Source: an uncultured Geobacter sp. (GTDB taxonomy: Bacteria > Desulfobacterota > Desulfuromonadia > Geobacterales > Geobacteraceae). Taken from it: 21,264 nucleotides of DNA. Within the stretch, counting starts at the first letter, position 1. Each line of letters starts with the position of its first letter. The DNA lies in NCBI GenBank assembly GCA_937886325.1, contig CALABV010000225.1, positions 1-21,264 of the forward strand, read 5' to 3'. Of the stretch, positions 13,869 to 19,323 are shown in pieces. The position numbers and the translations under genes are program-made. The notes beneath the pieces are model-generated. The model ran no database searches. It saw only the letters and a program-made list of their open reading frames with translations, and was not told where the DNA came from.

Positions 13869-14621
13869 ATGGATGAGAAACGCGGGATAGAGGTTTGGCC
13901 GACAGTGGAACAGGTCGCTGTCCGGGGCGCTGAACTTTTCCTGGAAGGAGCGCGGCGCGCCATCGACGAAAGGGGGCGCTTCACTGTGGCCGTTTCCGGC
14001 GGCTCATCCCCTGCCCCCCTTTTCCGGAGAATCGCGGAGCAAACCCCGGCTTCGGGCATCGACTGGGGCGCTGTGCATGTCTTCTGGGCTGACGAACGCT
14101 GCGTCCCGCCTGACCATCCGGACAGCAATTTCCGCATGGCATACGAAATTCTCCTGTCCGGGCTGCCGGCGCCGGGTCCGGTCATCCACCGGATTGCGGG
14201 CGAACTGCCGCCCCACGAGGCGGCGCTCCGCTACGAGGAGGAACTGTCCCGCACCTTCACTGACGGAGGATTGCCGGTCTTCGATATGATCTTTCTCGGG
14301 GTCGGGAGCGACGGCCATACGGCTTCGCTTTTCCCGGAATGCGAGGCGCGGGGATCCGTCGGACGGACCGCAATCGCGGTGTATGTAGAAAAGACGGCAA
14401 GCAGGCGGGTCACCCTTACCCTGCCGGTCATCAACAACGCGCGCCGCGTGGTTTTCCTCGTGACCGGCTCCGGCAAGGTTGATATCGTGGCGGAAATCCT
14501 GGAAGGGAAAGACAGAGCGCGGTACCCTGCGGCACGGATCGCCCCGACGAAAGGGGTACTCACCTGGCTCTTGGATGCAGACGCTGGAAGAAACCTGAGG
14601 CATCATCACAGAGAAATGTAG
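13869..14621 (+). CDS. pgl: 6-phosphogluconolactonase (DevB/SOL type)
   Basis: The 250-residue product hydrolyses 6-phosphogluconolactone to 6-phosphogluconate between the zwf and gnd steps. It is of the DevB/SOL type, related to glucosamine-6-phosphate isomerases. Motifs are VSGGSSPAPLF at 42-52, VFWADERCVP at 71-80, DSNFRMA at 85-91 and the signature GVGSDGHTASLFP at 144-156. The ATG at 13869 is the first start after an in-frame stop at 13845-13847. There is no Shine-Dalgarno, since the spacer is made of heptanucleotide repeats. Translation may be coupled weakly to zwf or inefficient. The last residues (GRNLRHHHREM) look unusual, and the TAG stop lies within a dispersed repeat (14617-14674), so the C-terminus may have been remodelled by insertion. 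Confidence 0.93.
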   Translation: MDEKRGIEVWPTVEQVAVRGAELFLEGARRAIDERGRFTVAVSGGSSPAPLFRRIAEQTPASGIDWGAVHVFWADERCVPPDHPDSNFRMAYEILLSGLPAPGPVIHRIAGELPPHEAALRYEEELSRTFTDGGLPVFDMIFLGVGSDGHTASLFPECEARGSVGRTAIAVYVEKTASRRVTLTLPVINNARRVVFLVTGSGKVDIVAEILEGKDRARYPAARIAPTKGVLTWLLDADAGRNLRHHHREM

Positions 14622-14674
14622 GGGCGCACCGCTGTGCGCCCAATCAACGGGCGGACACAAGGTTCGCACCTACA
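14617..14674. repeat. Dispersed inverted-pair repeat of the GTAGGGGCG type
   Basis: Unit A reads forward from 14618 (GTAGGGGCGCACC...) and includes a perfect 8-bp hairpin GGGCGCAC/GTGCGCCC. Unit B is the same motif on the opposite strand, ending at 14674 (GTAGGTGCGAACC on the minus strand). Together they form a 58-bp element with near-identical 10-bp ends (TGTAGGGGCG versus TGTAGGTGCG). It supplies the TAG stop of pgl. A third unit overlaps the dodecin stop. Confidence 0.75.
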
Positions 14675-14692
14675 CAAGAATTTGTTGGAATC

Positions 14693-16282
14693 ATGGAGAA
14701 AATGAACATGTGGGAACGATACAAAGAACACCTGACCCGGCACCAGGAAATCGGCATGATGCTGGACATCAGCGGCATGAACTTTCCCGACGACTTCTTT
14801 GACGTCATGGAACCTTCCCTGGTTAAGGTCTTCCGGCAGATGGCCGAACTGGAGGACGGCGCCCTCGCCAATCCCGACGAGGGACGGATGGTGGGTCACT
14901 ACTGGCTGCGCACGCCGTATCTCGCGCCGTCCCGGGAGATCACGGAGCAGATAGAGACAACGATAGCAGAGATCAAGGCATTCGCCGCCAAAGTCCACAG
15001 CGGCGAGGTCGCTCCCCCCGCGGGAGGCCGGTTCTCCCGCCTCCTCCTGATCGGCATCGGCGGTTCGGCCCTCGGCCCCCAGTTCCTGGCGGACGCCCTG
15101 GGAAACGCAGGCGATCCGGTGAAGCCCTATTTCTTCGACAATACCGACCCGGACGGAATGGACCGGGTACTGGCGGAGATCGGCGCCGGGCTTGCGGAAA
15201 CGGTGGCCCTGGTCATCTCCAAGAGCGGCGGCACAAAAGAGACGCGCAACGGCATGCTGGAGGCGGCCGCGGCCTACCAACGGGCCGGCATCGATTTCGC
15301 CGGGCATGCGGTTGCCGTTACCGGCGCGGGAAGCGAACTGGACAGACTGGCAAAGGAACAGGGGTGGCTGGCCCGCTTCCCCATGTGGGACTGGGTCGGC
15401 GGCCGCACCTCGGTGACCTCGGCCGTGGGGCTGCTCCCGGCCGCTCTCCAGGGGATCGACATCGATGCCCTGCTGGAAGGCGCCCGTCTCTGCGACACCC
15501 TCACCCGTATGCCGAGCAGCCGCACCAACCCGGCGATCCGGCTCGCCCTCATGTGGCGCCACGCCACCGGCGGCACGGGCGCGAAGGACATGGTGATCCT
15601 GCCGTACAAGGACCGCTTGCTCCTCTTCTCCCGCTACCTCCAACAGTTGGTCATGGAATCACTGGGCAAGGAAAAGGACCTGTCGGGCGCCGTTGTCCGC
15701 CAGGGAATCGCGGTATACGGCAACAAGGGTTCCACCGACCAACACGCATTCGTCCAGCAACTGCGGGACGGCGTGGACAATTTCTTCGTCACCTTCATCG
15801 AAGTGCTCAGGGACCGGGAAGGGAGTTCGCTCGCGGTCGAGCAGGACGTTACCGGCGGCGATTACCTGAGCGGGTTCCTCCAGGGTACCCGGCGGGCACT
15901 GGCGGAAAACGGCCGGGAATCGCTCACGATCACCGTCGAACGGCTCGACGCGCGCTCCGTGGGAGCGCTCATCGCTCTCTACGAGCGTGCGGTCGGCTAC
16001 TACGCCTCGCTCGTGGGGATAAACGCCTACCATCAGCCCGGTGTCGAGGCGGGGAAAAAGGCGGCGGGCACGGTGCTGAAGCTTCAGGGGGAAATCCTGA
16101 CGTTCCTCCGCGCACAGGCTGGAAAAACCATGGCAACCGAAGAGATCGCCGCGGCCATCGGGGCGTCGGATGCGGAGGAGACCGTATTCCGGATACTCCT
16201 CCATGCCGCCGCCAACGAGGACCACGGAATCCGCATGGAGAAAAAGAAACCTTTCACGTCCAGCAGGTTCGGGTCGGTGTAA
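14693..16282 (+). CDS. pgi: Glucose-6-phosphate isomerase
   Basis: The 529-residue product interconverts glucose 6-phosphate and fructose 6-phosphate, linking gluconeogenesis or glycolysis to the pentose phosphate genes upstream. Two SIS folds are visible: LLIGIGGSALGP at 118-129 with FFDNTDPDG, and SKSGGTKETRNG at 176-187. DWVGGRTSVTSAVG is the signature substrate region, and VYGNKGSTDQHAFVQQLRDG carries the catalytic His-containing segment. ATG 14693 gives the longest product. ATG 14708 has a better placed GGAG at 14695-14698, so the true start may be 5 codons later. The 71 nt after pgl are mostly the repeat element. The spacing suggests pgi is part of the same transcript unless the repeat hairpin blocks it. 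Confidence 0.95.
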   Translation: MEKMNMWERYKEHLTRHQEIGMMLDISGMNFPDDFFDVMEPSLVKVFRQMAELEDGALANPDEGRMVGHYWLRTPYLAPSREITEQIETTIAEIKAFAAKVHSGEVAPPAGGRFSRLLLIGIGGSALGPQFLADALGNAGDPVKPYFFDNTDPDGMDRVLAEIGAGLAETVALVISKSGGTKETRNGMLEAAAAYQRAGIDFAGHAVAVTGAGSELDRLAKEQGWLARFPMWDWVGGRTSVTSAVGLLPAALQGIDIDALLEGARLCDTLTRMPSSRTNPAIRLALMWRHATGGTGAKDMVILPYKDRLLLFSRYLQQLVMESLGKEKDLSGAVVRQGIAVYGNKGSTDQHAFVQQLRDGVDNFFVTFIEVLRDREGSSLAVEQDVTGGDYLSGFLQGTRRALAENGRESLTITVERLDARSVGALIALYERAVGYYASLVGINAYHQPGVEAGKKAAGTVLKLQGEILTFLRAQAGKTMATEEIAAAIGASDAEETVFRILLHAAANEDHGIRMEKKKPFTSSRFGSV

Positions 16283-16320
16283 AAGAACCTTCCACCGGAA
16301 ATGACCCTGTACCCATACGA

Positions 16321-16368
16321 CGGCAGGTGGAGTCATCCGGAGTGAACGAATGATGACTTCACCTGCCG
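16321..16368. repeat. Long palindrome downstream of pgi
   Basis: CGGCAGGTGGAGTCATC (16321-16337) pairs with GATGACTTCACCTGCCG (16352-16368) as a 17-bp stem with a single G-U, around a 14-nt loop. No T-tract follows on the plus or minus strand, so it is not a canonical terminator. It lies between the convergent pgi and dodecin genes and may still block transcription or stabilise 3' ends. Confidence 0.75.
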
Positions 16369-16386
16369 AATCCGGACTCAGGCAAT

Positions 16387-16412
16387 GGGCGGCCACATCG
16401 GGCCGCCCCTAC
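16387..16412 (-). repeat. Single unit of the GTAGGGGCG repeat at the dodecin stop codon
   Basis: On the minus strand this reads GTAGGGGCGGCCCGATGTGG then CCGCCC, a copy of the same unit found twice at 14617-14674. It folds as GGGCGGCC/GGCCGCCC (16401-16408 with 16387-16394). Its TAG is the dodecin stop codon at 16411-16409. Confidence 0.7.
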
Positions 16413-16627
16413 TTGAGGGCGAAACACACCTTCAGAATCACCTGGTACTCGCTGACCAGGCCGTCATCCCCCACATGGCCGTGGATTTCCTCCACCTCGA
16501 ACCAGGAGACCCGCTCCAACGTTTTGTGGGCCTTGAGAAGAGCCGCCTGAATGGCCTCTTCGATCCCATTCTTGGAGACCCCGATCACTTCGATCTTCTT
16601 GTACACTCTGTCTTCTCCGTAGTGCAT
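16409..16627 (-). CDS. Dodecin family flavin-binding protein
   Basis: The 72-residue product matches the dodecin fold, a small beta-alpha-beta-beta protein that assembles as a hollow dodecamer and stores or buffers FMN, riboflavin or related flavins in the cytoplasm. The pattern VYKKIEVIGVSKNGIEEAIQ, then KTLERVSWFEVEEIHGHV and YQVILKVCFAL fits the family. Trp42 is the expected flavin-stacking residue, and Gln62 lies in the binding position. The start has AAAGGAGG 6-8 nt upstream on the minus strand. The TAG stop lies in a repeat unit. It faces pgi convergently and is divergent from the HD-domain gene. Confidence 0.93.
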   Translation of the reverse strand: MHYGEDRVYKKIEVIGVSKNGIEEAIQAALLKAHKTLERVSWFEVEEIHGHVGDDGLVSEYQVILKVCFALK

Positions 16628-16663
16628 GGTGTCCTCCTTTCATTCGTTTATGCGCCTTCCTGA

Positions 16664-16691
16664 ATGGTAGCACCCCTCCGCAGGCTGTAAA
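16664..16691 (-). promoter_or_regulatory. Candidate sigma-70 promoter of the dodecin gene
   Basis: On the minus strand TTTACA (16691-16686) and TACCAT (16669-16664) are 16 nt apart, placing the start about 30 nt upstream of the dodecin ATG at 16627. The match is fair rather than strong. Confidence 0.4.
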
Positions 16692-16758
16692 GCCGATGTT
16701 TTCCCTTTTCTTCCCCCGTGAAAAAGGATACAACGAACGACTGAACGGGAGAGAACCC

Positions 16759-17364
16759 GTGAAGCAGCTGTTCCGGGAGGTGAATGCAGTGACTGCGCGG
16801 GAATGCAGGGAAATGGTGCTTCGATTGGTTGCGGAGGGAAGGTTCGAGGAGCATTTTCCGGAGGTGACGGCGCTCCGCGGCGTGGAGCAACCCCCTGAAT
16901 ATCATGGCGAGGGGGACGCCTATGCCCACACCATGCTGGCCATGGAGGCCGTGGACGACAATGCTGATCCGCGTGTTTTCTGGGCCTCGCTCCTCCATGA
17001 CATCGGCAAGTCGGTGACAACCGTTTTCGAGGGGGGACGATGGCGTTCGGTCGGCCACGCCGAAGCCGGAGCGGAGATGGTTCCGTCAGTCATGGAGCGT
17101 ATCGGCCTGCCGGAACTGGCAACGGACGTAGCATGGCTGGTGCGGCGTCACCTGTTCCATTTCTCCTGGAACCTGGATCACGAGCTGCGGCTGACGCGCA
17201 ACCAGCGCAAGGCCATGGAACACCCCCTGTTCCCTCTCCTGCTCAAGGTCTGCATGGCGGACGCCGAAGCATCCCATGGACGGAGCAGCAAAGGGGACAA
17301 GATCCGGCTGATTGCGGAGATATACGAGGAGGAATACCGTACGCTTTTCACCTTTCACGGATAA
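16759..17364 (+). CDS. HD-domain metal-dependent phosphohydrolase
   Basis: The 201-residue product carries an HD domain: His57 (AYAHTML), His80-Asp81 in LLHDIGK, His100 in GHAEAG and His131 in RRHLFH. This order is usual for HD hydrolases that bind one or two metals and cleave phosphate esters or nucleotides. It resembles the C-terminal HD part of poly(A) polymerase/tRNA nucleotidyltransferase-type proteins, without the nucleotidyltransferase domain. The substrate is unknown. I chose GTG 16759, which has GGGAGAG just upstream. GTG 16789 with GGGAGG 8 nt upstream is equally plausible, and ATG 16696 has no ribosome site. The gene is divergent from dodecin. Confidence 0.82.
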   Translation: MKQLFREVNAVTARECREMVLRLVAEGRFEEHFPEVTALRGVEQPPEYHGEGDAYAHTMLAMEAVDDNADPRVFWASLLHDIGKSVTTVFEGGRWRSVGHAEAGAEMVPSVMERIGLPELATDVAWLVRRHLFHFSWNLDHELRLTRNQRKAMEHPLFPLLLKVCMADAEASHGRSSKGDKIRLIAEIYEEEYRTLFTFHG

Positions 17365-17605
17365 CGGCAAAAAACCAGCAGTTCGCCGTGCCTCCCACCG
17401 TGTTTATTGACAATAAAACTTATTACTTCCACCCGCCTCATCAGATATTTTATTTAATTAATATTATTTACCATAACTGCAATATCACTCCTAACAGGCA
17501 GGCACCATTCACAGTATAATACCATTTAAAGCGCATCTACAGAAGACAGCCCCTTTGTTTTATCATTAAATCTTGACCCCATAAAAATCTAAAACGATAT
17601 TCTAC
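17365..17605. other. AT-rich regulatory region upstream of the FNT gene
   Basis: This stretch is strikingly A+T-rich against the GC-rich flanks and encodes nothing convincing. It holds a 15-bp palindrome TTTATTG-A-CAATAAA at 17403-17417, which could be an operator. A perfect TATAAT at 17515-17520 lies 18 nt after CTAACA (17491-17496), a second candidate promoter. No terminator for the preceding HD gene was clear. Confidence 0.45.
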
Positions 17606-17635
17606 TTGACACGCGCCATTCCGATATTTTATTGT
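17606..17635 (+). promoter_or_regulatory. Sigma-70 promoter of the FNT-family gene
   Basis: A consensus TTGACA at 17606-17611 is followed after 18 nt by TATTGT at 17630-17635. Transcription would start about 38 nt before the ATG at 17680, leaving a short leader with the GGCGGAGG ribosome site. Confidence 0.6.
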
Positions 17636-17679
17636 TACTAAAATTTTTGCAGTCCCAATCAATCTTGGCGGAGGTAGCA

Positions 17680-18507
17680 ATGGCGACAAAACCGGTAGAA
17701 GTCGTAGAGGCGTGTGGCAATGCGGGGATGTACAAGGCCAATCTGGGTATTCCCAATTGGCTGGTACGAAGTTTCATGGCGGGCCTTTTTATCGCGGTAG
17801 GAGCCGCACTCTGTACCGTCGCCGGCACAGGCCTGGATAAGTTCATGGGCCCCGGGTTCAAGTCCCTTATCGGAGGGGCGGTCTTCCCTATAGGCCTCAT
17901 TGCCATCGTACTTACGGGCATGTCACTCTTCACCGGCGACACGATGCTGATTCCCATGGCTGTCTGGCAGAAAAAAACCACCTGGAGCAAAGTCTGGAGT
18001 GCCTGGTTCTGGGTCTATGTCGGAAACTTCGCCGGCTCCCTTTTCTGGGCATATATAATGGTCTACGGTCCGTTCGTCAAAGGCGGCGGCTATGAACTGA
18101 CGGTTTTCGGACAGAGCGCCATCGCTGTTGCGGAAGCAAAGACGCTCCCGTACATCGCACACGGGGCATGGGGCCTCTGGTCCTGCTTCTTGAAGGCCAT
18201 AGCCTGTAACCTGCTGGTTAATGTGGCGCTATTGCTCGGCTTCTCATCAAAGGCCATGGTCGGAAAGTTTTTCGGCATCTGGTTTCCCATCATGGCATTC
18301 GTCGCCCTGGGTATGGAGCACTGCGTGGCAAACATGTATTTCATTCCCACGGGCATCATGCTGGGAGCCAAGGTTTCCTGGATGCAATTCATTTACTGGA
18401 ACCTGATCCCTGCGACAATAGGAAACATTGTGGGTGGATTTATCTTTATCGGCGCGGTCTATTACTGGTCCTTCCAGCAAGAATTGTCCACCGCGAGAGC
18501 CACCTAG
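17680..18507 (+). CDS. Formate/nitrite transporter (FNT) family channel
   Basis: The 275-residue product is an inner-membrane protein with six predicted hydrophobic segments (about 30-50, 62-82, 108-130, 165-188, 197-218, 235-262). FNT pentamers pass formate, nitrite, lactate or hydrosulfide. Family marks are LFTGDTMLIP at 83-92, the lysine-containing FLKAIACNLLV at 170-180 and the pore histidine His214 in GMEHCVANMYF. LFTGD with TMLIP is like FdhC-type proteins, but substrate cannot be fixed from sequence. ATG 17680 has GGCGGAGG 5 nt upstream; the frame is open further upstream only by chance. It stands alone behind an AT-rich promoter region and converges on tpx. Confidence 0.93.
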   Translation: MATKPVEVVEACGNAGMYKANLGIPNWLVRSFMAGLFIAVGAALCTVAGTGLDKFMGPGFKSLIGGAVFPIGLIAIVLTGMSLFTGDTMLIPMAVWQKKTTWSKVWSAWFWVYVGNFAGSLFWAYIMVYGPFVKGGGYELTVFGQSAIAVAEAKTLPYIAHGAWGLWSCFLKAIACNLLVNVALLLGFSSKAMVGKFFGIWFPIMAFVALGMEHCVANMYFIPTGIMLGAKVSWMQFIYWNLIPATIGNIVGGFIFIGAVYYWSFQQELSTARAT

Positions 18508-18516
18508 CACATTCCG

Positions 18517-18553
18517 AAAAAATCCTGGCCCGCGGCATTGCCCGCCGCGGGCC
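18517..18553 (-). terminator. Intrinsic terminator between the FNT gene and tpx
   Basis: GGCCCGCGGC (18527-18536) pairs perfectly with GCCGCGGGCC (18544-18553). The A6 run at 18517-18522 reads as a U-tract on the minus strand after the stem, so it best terminates leftward transcription from tpx. On the plus strand the same hairpin may help end the FNT transcript, but without a T-tract. Confidence 0.65.
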
Positions 18554-18562
18554 GGGTCGGCA

Positions 18563-18619
18563 AATTCCCCTGAGCGCCCCCAATACTCCCCCCTAAAGTG
18601 GGGGGCGCTCAGAGGAATT
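18563..18619. repeat. 57-bp palindromic element between the FNT gene and tpx
   Basis: The left arm at 18563-18581 and the right arm at 18601-18619 are 19-nt reverse complements with one mismatch (AATTCC, then CTGAGCGCCCCC). A C/G-rich 19-nt centre contains CTCCCCCC. There is no T-tract. It looks like a REP-like element rather than a terminator. Confidence 0.7.
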
Positions 18620-18653
18620 CTGCTTCTCCATGCTTGCGGATGTATGCCTCTTC

Positions 18654-18688
18654 TCCTCACTCCTTACTCATCACTCTTCACTCATCAC
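18654..18688 (-). repeat. Heptanucleotide tandem repeat after tpx
   Basis: Five contiguous 7-nt units read on the minus strand as GTGATGA, GTGAAGA, GTGATGA, GTAAGGA and GTGAGGA, consensus GTGAxGA. They begin 6 nt after the tpx stop codon (18695-18697). Confidence 0.85.
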
Positions 18689-18694
18689 AAGCTT

Positions 18695-19210
18695 TCACAA
18701 CAACGCCTTCACCGCCGCAAGCACGGCGTCATAATCCGGTTCGGTGGTGATCTCGGGTACGACCTGGATATAGCGGATCGTATCCGCCGCGTCGACCACG
18801 AAGATGGCCCTGGCAAGCAGCTTCAGTTCCCCGATCAGGACGCCGTAGGCCGCTGCAAAGGAACGATCCTGGTAATCGGACAGTGTCGTAACCCGGTCGA
18901 TCCCGGCGGCCCCGCACCAGCGGGCCTGGGCAAAGGGGAGATCCATACTGATGGTGAGCACCGCAACGGTGTCCGGCAGAGCGGCGGCCTCCTTGTTGAA
19001 CCTGCGCGTCTCCACATCGCACACGGGCGTGTCAAGCGACGGCACCGCGCTCAGAACCTTGATCTTCCCTGCATAATCGGCGAGCGTAACCGGCGCAAGA
19101 CCGTTGTTAACCACCCGAAAATCGGGGGCTTTGTCTCCCACCTTCAACTCCGGACCCACCAGGGTCAGCGGGTTGCCCTGAAATGTGATGATACCTTTTC
19201 GTTCGCTCAC
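18695..19210 (-). CDS. tpx: Thiol peroxidase (atypical 2-Cys peroxiredoxin)
   Basis: The 171-residue product reduces hydrogen peroxide and alkyl hydroperoxides with thioredoxin as electron donor. The peroxidatic cysteine is Cys64 in PSLDTPVCD and the resolving cysteine is Cys99 in ARWCGAAG, the Tpx arrangement. SMDLPFAQARWC and the C-terminal VVPEITTEPDYDA also fit. I chose the GTG at 19210 because AAGGAGG stands 5-6 nt upstream and the length equals the family norm of about 165-172 residues. A longer ATG start at 19240 would place the ribosome site inside the coding sequence. It is followed by heptanucleotide repeats, then a palindrome and a terminator. The promoter is not clear in the 113-nt gap after the kinase gene. 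Confidence 0.95.
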   Translation of the reverse strand: MSERKGIITFQGNPLTLVGPELKVGDKAPDFRVVNNGLAPVTLADYAGKIKVLSAVPSLDTPVCDVETRRFNKEAAALPDTVAVLTISMDLPFAQARWCGAAGIDRVTTLSDYQDRSFAAAYGVLIGELKLLARAIFVVDAADTIRYIQVVPEITTEPDYDAVLAAVKALL

Positions 19211-19323
19211 GGTGTCCTCCTTGGAATCGTAACACTTCAACCGAAATACTGGCTTTCAAGTCTACCACATCCCACGGAAAAGTCCCGCCCGCGAGAAAAT
19301 ATCTCCCGTGACGGGAAGCTTCG

